From Methylovirgula sp. (lineage in GTDB: Bacteria > Pseudomonadota > Alphaproteobacteria > Rhizobiales > Beijerinckiaceae): DNA of 64,000 bases. The notes beneath the pieces are model-generated. The model was given only the letters and a program-made list of their open reading frames with translations. It was not told where the DNA came from and made no database searches. Location of the stretch: the NCBI RefSeq assembly GCF_037200945.1, contig NZ_JBBCGP010000001.1:3532501-3596500 (forward strand). Reading direction: 5' to 3'. This document shows, one piece after another, positions 43,589-51,983 of this stretch. A program made the position numbers and the translations under genes. Numbering within the stretch: position 1 is the first letter of the stretch; every line of letters starts with the position of its first letter.

Positions 43589-44754
43589 GCGGGCCTCCGC
43601 AATTCGACGGAAGGCGCATTATCCTCTTCGATAGAGCCGTTCCGTGCGCGGGCGGCAGATGGAAGCGGAACCGTGCCGTGCATACTTTTCCGGTTTGGGG
43701 GGAACTCGGATGATGGGGATCGCGAGCGTCCTATGGACGTAGAGCCGAATTCATCCAGGTGTTGTACAGGCTTATCTGAAGAATTGAACCCAAAAGTCTC
43801 CGCGACGACATAAAGCGGCCGAGCTTTAACTTCCGAATAAATTCGCGCGATATAAAGGCCGACGATTCCGGTCAGCAGCATGTTCATGCCGCAAAGCAGG
43901 GTTACGATGACAATAGTCGATGCCCAGCCTGGAGCGAGCTGCGCTCCGGCCATTGTGACCGCGACAACATACAATCCATAAGCGAGTCCGGCGAAGGACA
44001 CGATGCCTCCAGCCCAAATCGCGAGTAACAAGGGCACATCGGAAAATCCGACGACGCCGGCGACGGCAAGACGAACCATTTTCCAGATCGGATATTTTGT
44101 GGCGCCGGCCGCGCGTGGCGGTCGCTCAAATTCGACAATGGCTTGCCGAAAACCGAGCCATGCGAACATGCCACGGACGAAACGATCCTGCTCTCGCATT
44201 GCACGAAAGGCATCGAGGACGGTTCGGTCAACAAGCCGGAAGTCTCCCACCTCAGGGGGAATATCGACGGAACAGAGCCGGTCCATGAGGCTGTAGAAGA
44301 GCTTCGCTGTCCAGCGTTTAAACGCGGTCTCACCATCTCGGCGGCGGCGTTTGGCATAAACGATCTCGTAACCTTCTCGCCAGCGTGCGATCATTGTGTC
44401 AATGACTTCCGGGGGATCCTGGAGATCACCGTCCATGACAATCACTGCTTGACCGCATGCCACGTCCAATCCAGCTGTGATCGCGATCTGATGTCCGAAA
44501 TTGCGTGATAAACGGACGAAGCGATAACGAGGATCATTTTTGCTTTTGTTGGCAAGTACAATCGGGCCAGTGTCTTTGCTGCCATCATCGACAATGATGA
44601 CTTCCGAAGCGCCGTCGAGCCGGTCTAGAAGCGCATCCAACCTGTGCAAGAGCAATGGGATGACTGCTTCTTCATTGTAGATTGGGATTACAATGCTATA
44701 GACGACGCTGCCGCCGTGGAGATTTTCCATTGTCGTCTCGGGCTGCCAGCTCAT
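43585..44754 (-). CDS. Family 2 glycosyltransferase, GtrB/DPM1-like
   Basis: The 389-residue protein has a GT2 domain (YSIVIPIYNEEAVIPLLL, VIIVDDGSKDTG, VIMDGDLQDPPEVI) followed by two membrane helices (about 250-310), as in GtrB enzymes that charge undecaprenyl phosphate with a sugar. A C-terminal tail of about 70 residues, rich in Ser, Pro and Arg, is not part of the family core. It heads the four-gene operon with methyltransferase, GtrA-like and GT-C genes. Confidence 0.9.
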   Translation of the reverse strand: MSWQPETTMENLHGGSVVYSIVIPIYNEEAVIPLLLHRLDALLDRLDGASEVIIVDDGSKDTGPIVLANKSKNDPRYRFVRLSRNFGHQIAITAGLDVACGQAVIVMDGDLQDPPEVIDTMIARWREGYEIVYAKRRRRDGETAFKRWTAKLFYSLMDRLCSVDIPPEVGDFRLVDRTVLDAFRAMREQDRFVRGMFAWLGFRQAIVEFERPPRAAGATKYPIWKMVRLAVAGVVGFSDVPLLLAIWAGGIVSFAGLAYGLYVVAVTMAGAQLAPGWASTIVIVTLLCGMNMLLTGIVGLYIARIYSEVKARPLYVVAETFGFNSSDKPVQHLDEFGSTSIGRSRSPSSEFPPNRKSMHGTVPLPSAARARNGSIEEDNAPSVELRRPA

Positions 44755-44971
44755 AGGCGCAACCTACAGACGATCAGTTAATAAGACGGAAAATTACACT
44801 GGCGGTCTGGTTAACGAGCCGCTCCCCTTTCTGCCCCTGCGTGGTTTTAGCGGCGCCAAGCCGTCGCGCTGCCAATCAAGGCTGGCAAATAGCAGTCGTC
44901 GCGAAAGCTCTCGGATGTATCGCCCTGCGCTGTGCCGATTTTCGTTCGCCTGCATAGGTCGCCAGCCGAAC

Positions 44972-44999
44972 AAAAAAAGGCCGCCCAGAGGCGGCCTTT
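44972..44999 (-). terminator. Rho-independent terminator of rpsD
   Basis: On the reverse strand GGCCGCC and GGCGGCC form a strong stem around a four-base loop (TCTG) followed by seven T. It lies about 20 bases after the rpsD stop. Confidence 0.92.
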
Positions 45000-45020
45000 C
45001 GTTTGCGCATATGCAGTTGC

Positions 45021-45638
45021 TTAGCGCGAATAGAATTCGATGACGAGGTTCGGTTCCATCACCACCGGATAGGGCACTTCGCGCGGCAGCGGAATGCGCG
45101 TCATCTTGGCGTTGAATTTGCCGTGGTCGACCTCGAAATAATCCGGCACGTCGCGTTCGGCGAGGCTGATCGCTTCGAGCACCAGCGTGAGCTGGCGCGA
45201 GGTTTCCTTCAGCTCGATGACATCGCCGATCTTCACCTGATACGACGCGATGTTAACGCGCTTGCCGTTCACCTTGATGTGGCCGTGATTGACGAACTGG
45301 CGCGCGGCGAACACGGTCGGCACGAACTTCGCGCGGTAGATCACCGCGTCGAGACGGCGCTCCAACAGGCCGATCATATTGTCACCCGAATCGCCCTTCA
45401 TGCGGATCGCTTCGGCATAATATTTGCGGAATTGCCGCTCGGAAATATTGCCGTAATAGCCCTTCAGCTTTTGCTTGGCCTTAAGCTGCGTGCCGAAGTC
45501 GGAGAGCTTGCCCTTGCGGCGCTGGCCGTGCTGGCCGGGGCCGTATTCGCGGCGATTGACGGGGCTCTTGGGGCGACCCCAAATGTTTTGCCCCATGCGG
45601 CGGTCAATTTTATACTTGGCTTCTGCGCGTTTGGTCAT
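45021..45638 (-). CDS. rpsD: 30S ribosomal protein S4
   Basis: The 205-residue product matches S4 in length and sequence (YKIDRRMGQNIWGRPKSPVN, YGPGQHGQRRKGKLSDFG and the S4 domain LERRLDAVIYRAKFVPT). S4 binds 16S rRNA early in 30S assembly. The ATG at 45638 is chosen because GAGGA lies 6 bases before it and gives the normal N-terminus; an in-frame upstream start would add 19 extra residues. It is monocistronic, with its own terminator. Confidence 0.98.
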   Translation of the reverse strand: MTKRAEAKYKIDRRMGQNIWGRPKSPVNRREYGPGQHGQRRKGKLSDFGTQLKAKQKLKGYYGNISERQFRKYYAEAIRMKGDSGDNMIGLLERRLDAVIYRAKFVPTVFAARQFVNHGHIKVNGKRVNIASYQVKIGDVIELKETSRQLTLVLEAISLAERDVPDYFEVDHGKFNAKMTRIPLPREVPYPVVMEPNLVIEFYSR

Positions 45639-45923
45639 CGCGTCCTCGAAATTGCAAGCGAGAACGCGCGCGCCGACGCCAGAGCGTCTCGCCACATCGC
45701 GTCCCCGCCAATGAAATAAGCTTGCCTTTACAAAGACATGCTGGCGGAGGTCCGCGCCCTCCTCTGCGGGGAAACCTTGCTCTGCAAGGAAACCTCGCCG
45801 ACAGGCCCTCTTTCAGAGCTAAGCTCAAAGAGCGCCACGGGTGCGCATGGCGAAAATCGCCATGAAAGAAGGCGCCCCGAAGAGCGCCTGCTGGGGACCG
45901 TGTAAGAAGAAGCCGCCGCCAAG
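45639..45923 (-). promoter_or_regulatory. rpsD leader with several small hairpins
   Basis: The 285 bases before rpsD contain possible stems on the transcript: CATGGCGATTTTCGCCATG (45846-45864 on the + strand) and CCTTGCAGAGCAAGG further downstream. S4 is known to autoregulate its own mRNA in other bacteria; whether this leader does so is inference. No convincing gene is seen here. Confidence 0.35.
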
Positions 45924-47765
45924 TCAAGCGTCCAGGGAGACGGTGCCGGCTGGATGGCTCTGACAGCTTAGCACCAAACCGGCCATTTTCTGCACTGGCG
46001 TGAGCACGAAATCGCAGTCGGTCGTGACCTCACCATCGATGACCTTAACCTTGCAGCGCCCGCAAACACCGGCGCGGCAGCCATAATCGAGCGAAACGCC
46101 GGCCGCAAGCGCCGCATCCAGCAGCGTCGCGCGCGACGATATCACGATCGCCGTCTCCGACCGGGCAAACCTGATTTCGCAGTCGATGGCATCTTGGCCT
46201 GGCGAAGCTGGTCTGCCGCCGAACGCTTCGACCTCTATCCGCGATGTGTCGACGCCAAGATGATGCAACATCTGCTGGACCGAGGTGGCCATCGCCGCCG
46301 GACCGCAGATATGCACCGTGCGCCGTGCGATATCCGGGACGATATCGCGAATGAACTTTTCTGAGAGCCGCCCCCGCGCGCCGCGCCAATTCTTGTCGGG
46401 CACCGTCACCGTCACATGTACTCCCAGCGCGGGAAAAGTACGCTGGAGCGTTTCAAGTTCGTCGCGGAAGATGATGTCGTCAGGCGTTTTCACCGAATAG
46501 ATGAGATCGATGCGACCCTTCCAGTTCTGGCTTACGAGATAGCGTATTTTCGACATGAGCGGCGTGATGCCGACACCGCCCGCGATCAAAACGACCTCGT
46601 CAGCCTTTTCGTGGTCGAAGGTGAAACGTCCCAAAGGACCGGCAACCGAAAGGCGTGAACCGGCGGCCAGAAGATCATGCAATTGGCTCGACGCGGCGCC
46701 TTCCCGTTTTACAGTGATCTCACAGAAGCCAGTGTCAGACGGAGACGACGCAATCGTATAGCAGCGCTGCAAAACATCCGCGCCCTGGTCGAGCGTGATC
46801 GTCAGGAACTGACTTGGTAGAAAGCGAAACGGAATCGCTGCTTCGCTCGGATGCCGCAGCCGGAAGGTTTTGACCGTCGTGGTTTCGTTGCGCACCGCGT
46901 CGACGATGAGGTCGCCGGCCCAAAAATCCGAGATGGCGGGAATTCGCTCGCCTGCGCTATCGGCCGGCATGTCGAGGATTTCGACCCGATCGCCGACGTG
47001 CAAGATCTTGCCACCCTGATCGCCATGGGTTCGCGTATTGATCGCGACGCGGTAGAAATGGTTGAATCTTTCGCGCGTTGACCACGCGGGCAAAGTGCGG
47101 GCGCGCAATTCCGTGAAGCGGCGCACGAATGTGTCGTCGGATTCGCCGGTCAAGGGATCGCGGGGCGGCACGACGCAACGCTGACAAGGGTTGATACCCT
47201 CAAAAATCACATCGCCAATGCAAAATTTGACCGTCGTCCCCGGCGCGCCGAAGAGTCGGTCCTCCCAGAACGGCGGCACGCCATCGATTTCAATATTGGT
47301 TCGGAAGCGCCGCCGCACGTCGTCAATCTTCAAGCCGAACCAGCGGCCGATTTCCGCCAATGTCGCCACGCTGATGATCGTCGGTCCGGGCGACTCCGTA
47401 TCATCCGGGAAGCCGATTTCGCAATTCTTCCGGAACACGACCGGGAAACCGAAATAAGCATGCAGCCAGTCTTCGAGTTTATCGACATCGCCGATAGAAA
47501 ACCGCTCGCTGCCCAGGCCGCGCTCGTTCTCATGATCGAGCGTGACGGCTCGCGTCTCCATATCGATGTCGGAGCGCAGACGTTGGACCGCCGCATGTCG
47601 CTTGCCGTTGACGAATTTGCCGTTCGCCTCGAACAGCGCCCAGGTCCGGTCATGTTCCAGCGCGCCACTCGACAAAATACGCGCTTGCCGGAGCTCGACG
47701 GGATCGAGCGACTTGATCGGAAACGTCAGTATTCGAGAGAGGAACGGCTCGCGTTTCGACATCAT
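45924..47765 (-). CDS. MOSC domain fused to an FAD/NAD(P)H reductase with 2Fe-2S ferredoxin
   Basis: The 613-residue protein has a MOSC_N beta-barrel and MOSC domain (about 1-270), with the cofactor-binding region RFRTNIEIDG and NPCQRCVVPPRDPLTGE, where Cys197 is the predicted Mo ligand by comparison with YcbX and mARC. A ferredoxin-NADP reductase-like FAD domain (RCYTIASSPSD) and nucleotide domain (LIAGGVGITPLMSKI) follow. A plant-type 2Fe-2S domain ends the protein with C563-x4-C568-x2-C571 and C601. It could be a self-contained N-hydroxylated-compound reductase. The start is placed at 47765; an upstream ATG at 47906 adds a weak extension. Confidence 0.88.
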   Translation of the reverse strand: MMSKREPFLSRILTFPIKSLDPVELRQARILSSGALEHDRTWALFEANGKFVNGKRHAAVQRLRSDIDMETRAVTLDHENERGLGSERFSIGDVDKLEDWLHAYFGFPVVFRKNCEIGFPDDTESPGPTIISVATLAEIGRWFGLKIDDVRRRFRTNIEIDGVPPFWEDRLFGAPGTTVKFCIGDVIFEGINPCQRCVVPPRDPLTGESDDTFVRRFTELRARTLPAWSTRERFNHFYRVAINTRTHGDQGGKILHVGDRVEILDMPADSAGERIPAISDFWAGDLIVDAVRNETTTVKTFRLRHPSEAAIPFRFLPSQFLTITLDQGADVLQRCYTIASSPSDTGFCEITVKREGAASSQLHDLLAAGSRLSVAGPLGRFTFDHEKADEVVLIAGGVGITPLMSKIRYLVSQNWKGRIDLIYSVKTPDDIIFRDELETLQRTFPALGVHVTVTVPDKNWRGARGRLSEKFIRDIVPDIARRTVHICGPAAMATSVQQMLHHLGVDTSRIEVEAFGGRPASPGQDAIDCEIRFARSETAIVISSRATLLDAALAAGVSLDYGCRAGVCGRCKVKVIDGEVTTDCDFVLTPVQKMAGLVLSCQSHPAGTVSLDA

Positions 47766-48104
47766 CGATGATTGGTGGCCCCCTGCTAAACGACCACGAT
47801 GCCTGGCCCCTGCGAACGGCCAGTTCTTATTTGCTTTGGGGGGCCAGAGGAGTTTTCCGGATCGTCTTGCGACTGTCATTCCTGAGTCCGAAACTTCGGG
47901 CTGCATTTGACGAGATGATTACGGGAACGCGCCCTTGCGACGGCGCGTTTAGACGCAAATCGTTCCGCGGTTTGCTGGCGCCGTTCAATAGAAATTAGCT
48001 ATAGACGTACCCAACAATCAATTGGCAATTCGCCGCAAATGGCGCCAGTTTCCCCGAGCTATATCTGAAACGATATAGCTCCTTAATCAATCAGGGAGAG
48101 AAAC
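47766..48104. promoter_or_regulatory. Divergent region between the MOSC reductase and formate dehydrogenase genes
   Basis: The 339 bases should hold promoters for both genes. The first part may code if the MOSC protein starts at 47906. Close to formate dehydrogenase lies a perfect 10-bp inverted repeat (separate entry) and a further AGCTATA half-site at 47997-48003. Confidence 0.4.
48056..48081. promoter_or_regulatory. Perfect palindrome upstream of formate dehydrogenase
   Basis: GAGCTATATC and GATATAGCTC are exact reverse complements separated by TGAAAC, ending 23 bases before the formate dehydrogenase ATG. It could be an operator for a dimeric regulator or a 5' untranslated hairpin. The GGGAG ribosome binding site is outside it. 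Confidence 0.6.
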
Positions 48105-49265
48105 ATGGCGAAGATTATTTGCGTTCTCTATGACGATCCGGTTGACGGTTACCCAAAGACCTACGCCCGTGACACGATCCCGGTCATCAAATCCTATCCC
48201 GATGGCCAGACGACACCGACGCCTTCAGCGATCGACTTCAAACCGGGTGAATTGCTCGGCAGCGTGTCCGGCGCTCTCGGCCTGAAAAAATGGGCCAAGG
48301 ACAACGGCCACGAATTGATCGTGACCTCTGACAAGGAAGGCGAGAATTCAACGCTCGACAAAGAGCTTCACGACGCAGATGTCGTGATCTCGCAGCCTTT
48401 CTGGCCGGCCTATATGACGGCCGAGCGCATCGCCAAGGCGAAGAACCTCAAGATCATCATCACGGCCGGCATCGGTTCGGACCATACCGACCTCGAAGCC
48501 GCCAACAAGCACAAGATCACTGTCGCCGAAGTCACCTATTGTAACAGCATCAGCGTCGCTGAGCATGTGGTGATGATGATCCTTGGTCTCGTGCGCAACT
48601 ACATCCCGTCGCATGATTGGGTACGTAAAGGCGGCTGGAACATCGCCGATTGCGTCGAGCGTGCCTACGATCTCGAAGGCTTGAATGTCGGCACAGTTGC
48701 GGCCGGTCGCATCGGCACCGCCGTGTTGCGCCGGCTGAAGCCCTTTGACGTCAAACTGCACTACACCGACCGGCATCGTCTGCCGGCCGAGGTCGAAAAA
48801 GAGCTTGGCCTGACATTCCACGAAAACCGCGAAGATCTGTTCAAGGTCTGCGATGTCATCACGCTGAACACACCGCTGCATCCTGAAACCGAGCATATGA
48901 TCAATGATCGCACGCTGGCGCTGATGAAGCGCGGCACCTACCTCGTGAACACCGCCCGCGGCAAACTCGCCGATCGTGATGCCATCGTGCGCGCGCTCGA
49001 AAGTGGCCAGCTCGCAGGTTATGCCGGCGACGTCTGGTATCCGCAGCCGGCGCCGAAGGATCATCCGTGGCGGACCATGCCGCATGAAGGCATGACCCCC
49101 CATACCTCCGGCACGACGCTTTCAGCGCAGGCCCGCTATGCCGCCGGCACGCGCGAAATCCTCGAGAACTTCTTCGCCGGCAAACCGATCCGCGACGAAT
49201 ATCTGATCGTCCAAGGCGGCCATCTCGCCGGTGTGGGCGCGCACTCGTATAGCGTCGCCAAGTAA
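48105..49265 (+). CDS. fdh: NAD-dependent formate dehydrogenase (metal-free, D-hydroxyacid dehydrogenase family)
   Basis: The 386-residue cytoplasmic enzyme oxidises formate to CO2 with NAD+. It closely resembles the methylotroph enzyme of Pseudomonas sp. 101. Predicted catalytic residues are Asn147 (YCNS), Arg285 (NTARG), Gln314 (YPQPAP) and His333 (MTPHTSG), counting Met1. The nucleotide-binding loop is GTVAAGRIG, and Asp222 in HYTDRHRLP indicates NAD+ rather than NADP+. The C-terminus is about 14 residues shorter than the Pseudomonas enzyme. It needs no molybdenum, unlike the enzymes served by the nearby mob genes. Confidence 0.97.
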   Translation: MAKIICVLYDDPVDGYPKTYARDTIPVIKSYPDGQTTPTPSAIDFKPGELLGSVSGALGLKKWAKDNGHELIVTSDKEGENSTLDKELHDADVVISQPFWPAYMTAERIAKAKNLKIIITAGIGSDHTDLEAANKHKITVAEVTYCNSISVAEHVVMMILGLVRNYIPSHDWVRKGGWNIADCVERAYDLEGLNVGTVAAGRIGTAVLRRLKPFDVKLHYTDRHRLPAEVEKELGLTFHENREDLFKVCDVITLNTPLHPETEHMINDRTLALMKRGTYLVNTARGKLADRDAIVRALESGQLAGYAGDVWYPQPAPKDHPWRTMPHEGMTPHTSGTTLSAQARYAAGTREILENFFAGKPIRDEYLIVQGGHLAGVGAHSYSVAK

Positions 49266-49268
49266 TAT

Positions 49269-49347
49269 GACGGACCGGCGCGTTCCTGAGCGCGCTGGTC
49301 CGTCCGAAATTGCTTGCACTTTTCGGTCCGGCGCGACGCGCCGGGCC
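49269..49347 (+). terminator. Two GC-rich hairpins after formate dehydrogenase
   Basis: A first stem pairs GACGGACCGGCGCG (49269-49282) with CGCGCTGGTCCGTC (49291-49304), one mismatch. A second pairs GGTCCGGCGCG with CGCGCCGGGCC (49325-49347). Neither has a T tract, so this is a likely transcript end or mRNA-stability structure rather than a classical terminator. Confidence 0.45.
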
Positions 49348-49424
49348 TACCTCGCGTGAATGTGACGTGATATTTTCCGGGCGCAGCCTATTCCCGAGCC
49401 GACTTGCGGCTGGAGGGCCCGGCG

Positions 49425-50426
49425 ATGCGACGCAGCCTGATTTTGGTGTTTGCCGCGGCGCTCGCGCTTTTTGCGCCGGCACGTTCCAGCGCTGACGATA
49501 TCACGCCGCTCGGCATCGGCCTTGAAGACATCGACTATCCCTACCCCGTCCATTTTCTCGATCTAACGATTGAGGGCCAACGCCTGCGTATGGCCTATAT
49601 GGACGTGTCAGCCGCGCACCCGAATGGCCAATCGCTCGTGCTCTTGCACGGCAAGAATTTCGACGGCGAATATTGGGCGCAAGCGATCCGCGTGCTCACC
49701 GATCACGGCTATCGCGTCATCGTCCCGGACCAGATCGGGTTCGGCAAATCCTCGAAGCCGGATATCGATTATCATTTCGATCTACTGGCCGCGAACACGA
49801 AGGCCCTGCTCGATCATCTCGGCATCGCCCACGCCACGATCGTCGGTCATTCGTTCGGCGGCATGCTCGCGGTCTATTTCGCCCGCGATTATCCGCAGAC
49901 CACCACGCGGCTCGTGCTCGAAAACCCGATCGGCCTTGAAGATTATCGCAGCGCCATTGAGCCGCCGACACTCGACTCGCTGTTCAACGCCGAAATGGCG
50001 CAAACGGCCGCGTCCTATCGTACCTTCATGCATGCCTTCTTCGTCGGCTGGCCTCCGGAGGCGGAGCACAGCGTCGATGTGTTCGCCCGCGTTCTGCACA
50101 GCGGCGAATATCCGCGCTGGGCAAAGGCATCGGCGCTCACGTCGCAGATGATCTTTAACGAGCCGATAAGACAGGAATATCCGCTTCTGAAAATGCCGGT
50201 CCTGCTTGTCATCGGCCAAGGTGATCGCTCGGTCTTCTTCCGCCGCTATGCCAAGCCGCAGGAGATCGCGACTCTCGGCCATTGGCCAGAACTCGGACGC
50301 AAAGCGGCAAAAGACATCCCCAACGCGCAGCTCGTGGAAATCCAGGGCTCCGGCCATGTGCCGCATCTCGAACAGGCCGACGAATTCAATGCGGCTTTGA
50401 TAAAGTTTCTCGGCGCGAGATATTAA
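49425..50426 (+). CDS. Exported alpha/beta hydrolase
   Basis: The 333-residue product has a signal peptide (MRRSLILVFAAALALFAPAR, cleaved near SSADD) and an alpha/beta hydrolase fold. The oxyanion region is VLLHGKNFDGEYW, the nucleophile Ser lies in IVGHSFGGMLA and the C-terminal His in GSGHVPHLEQ. The substrate is unknown. The ATG at 49425 is preferred because GGAGG lies 9 bases before it. It precedes the multicopper oxidase gene by 45 bases on the same strand and may be co-transcribed. Confidence 0.87.
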   Translation: MRRSLILVFAAALALFAPARSSADDITPLGIGLEDIDYPYPVHFLDLTIEGQRLRMAYMDVSAAHPNGQSLVLLHGKNFDGEYWAQAIRVLTDHGYRVIVPDQIGFGKSSKPDIDYHFDLLAANTKALLDHLGIAHATIVGHSFGGMLAVYFARDYPQTTTRLVLENPIGLEDYRSAIEPPTLDSLFNAEMAQTAASYRTFMHAFFVGWPPEAEHSVDVFARVLHSGEYPRWAKASALTSQMIFNEPIRQEYPLLKMPVLLVIGQGDRSVFFRRYAKPQEIATLGHWPELGRKAAKDIPNAQLVEIQGSGHVPHLEQADEFNAALIKFLGARY

Positions 50427-50471
50427 GCTGCCAATTGCAGGTGGCCTCGCAATGATGAAGGCAGGATAGCC

Positions 50472-51956
50472 ATGAGCACGATCCTCTCCCGACGCGACTT
50501 TGTGGGCGTCGCTCTCGCGACAAGCCTATTGCCCGTCCTGCCTGCCGCAGCGGTGACGCCGGCTAATTCGAAGCGCCTTGTCGCTGGAACGCGTGTGATC
50601 GAGGTGAACGGCCGGGCCGCCAAAGTCTTCGGGCTTATCGGTCCCGACGGACGCCCGGGCCTTCGCCTGGCCCCCGGTGAACGATTTCAGGTGCAACTCG
50701 TGAATGATGCCGGGACACCGACGATCGTTCACTGGCATGGGCAGCTTCCGCCCTGGAAGCAAGACGGCTTTCCCTGGCCGCAGACCCCATCCATCGGAAG
50801 CGGCGCTGCGCAAGCTTACGATTATGCGCCTATTCCCGGCACGTACTGGATGCATTCGCACCACGAGATGCAGGAACAAAATTTGATGACCGCGCCGCTG
50901 ATCGTTCACGACGCCGCGGCGCTGCGCGAGGACAGGCAGGACGTCGTTCTCATGTTGCACGATTTCACCTTCCGGACACCGGAAGAGGTGCTCGCCGAAC
51001 TCACAAGTGCGCCGGATGACGAGACCCATAGCCAAACGCCGAAATCGCCGATGTCTGGCATGGCCCATATGTCGGGAATGGCTGACATGCCCGGGATGGC
51101 CAATATGCCGGGCATGGCCATGCACGGATCGGGTAACATGCAGATGGATCTCAATGACGTCCGCTACGACGCCTTTCTCGCCAACGATCGAACCCTTGCC
51201 GATCCGGAAGTCATTCGCGTCGAACGCAGCGGCCGCATCCGGCTGCGAGTCATCAACGGCGCGTCCTCAAGTCAGTTCTGGATCGATCTTGGCGGGCTCA
51301 CCGGCCACGTTGTCGCGACAGACGGCCATTCTGTGCTTCCAATCGCGGGCAGCCGCTTTCCAATCGCGCTGGCGCAGCGGCTTGATATTCTGATCGATCT
51401 GCCGAGCGTTGGGGTGTTTCCAATTCTCGCCCGGCTGGAAGGCACCCGTCAGCAGACCGGACTCGTCCTCGCGACGGCCGGCGCACCTGTTCTGCGGATC
51501 GCGGAAAACGGCCACGACACGCCGCCCGTCGATAATTCGCTGGAAGCTCGTTTGAATGCGGCGACCCCGCTCCCGCCGCGCGCCGCGGATATGGTCCAGA
51601 CGATCAATCTCGGCGGCGACATGAGGCCCTATACATGGGCCTTGAACGACGAATATTGGCCGAAGATTACACCGCTCATGCTGCGCAAGGGACAGCGCGT
51701 CGAGATCGATCTCGTTAACCGCACGATGATGGCGCATCCGATGCATTTGCACGGCCATGCGTTCCATGTGGTCGCTATCGATGGACAGACAATTCGAGGC
51801 GCCGTGCGTGATACCGTTCTAGTGCCAGCGATGGGCCACGTCCGGATCGCATTCGACGCCGACAATCCGGGGCGATGGGCATTCCACTGCCACAACCTCT
51901 ATCACATGATGACCGGCATGATGACGGAGTTCAGATATGAGGGAATCGCCGCCTGA
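50472..51956 (+). CDS. Tat-exported multicopper oxidase with Met-rich insert (CueO/CopA-like)
   Basis: The 494-residue protein begins with a twin-arginine signal (SRRDFVGVALATS). The copper sites are complete: HWHGQLPPWKQDG and YWMHSHHEMQEQ early, HPMHLHGHAFHVV and the type 1 site HCHNLYHMMTGMM near the end. A methionine-rich stretch around residues 193-225 repeats MxGM units, as in copper-detoxifying oxidases that bind Cu(I). Its likely job is periplasmic Cu(I) oxidation (family knowledge plus inference). Confidence 0.93.
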   Translation: MSTILSRRDFVGVALATSLLPVLPAAAVTPANSKRLVAGTRVIEVNGRAAKVFGLIGPDGRPGLRLAPGERFQVQLVNDAGTPTIVHWHGQLPPWKQDGFPWPQTPSIGSGAAQAYDYAPIPGTYWMHSHHEMQEQNLMTAPLIVHDAAALREDRQDVVLMLHDFTFRTPEEVLAELTSAPDDETHSQTPKSPMSGMAHMSGMADMPGMANMPGMAMHGSGNMQMDLNDVRYDAFLANDRTLADPEVIRVERSGRIRLRVINGASSSQFWIDLGGLTGHVVATDGHSVLPIAGSRFPIALAQRLDILIDLPSVGVFPILARLEGTRQQTGLVLATAGAPVLRIAENGHDTPPVDNSLEARLNAATPLPPRAADMVQTINLGGDMRPYTWALNDEYWPKITPLMLRKGQRVEIDLVNRTMMAHPMHLHGHAFHVVAIDGQTIRGAVRDTVLVPAMGHVRIAFDADNPGRWAFHCHNLYHMMTGMMTEFRYEGIAA

Positions 51957-51983
51957 CGATCCGTTCTCGCGACTCGCGGGTGA

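Noticed and set aside
45728..45922. A 64-codon reverse frame in the rpsD leader
   Set aside because: The product is Ser- and Arg-rich without features, and the DNA is better explained as a structured leader.
49269..49347. The GC-rich hairpins after formate dehydrogenase as a CRISPR or repeat array
   Set aside because: There are only two, with different arms and no regular spacing.
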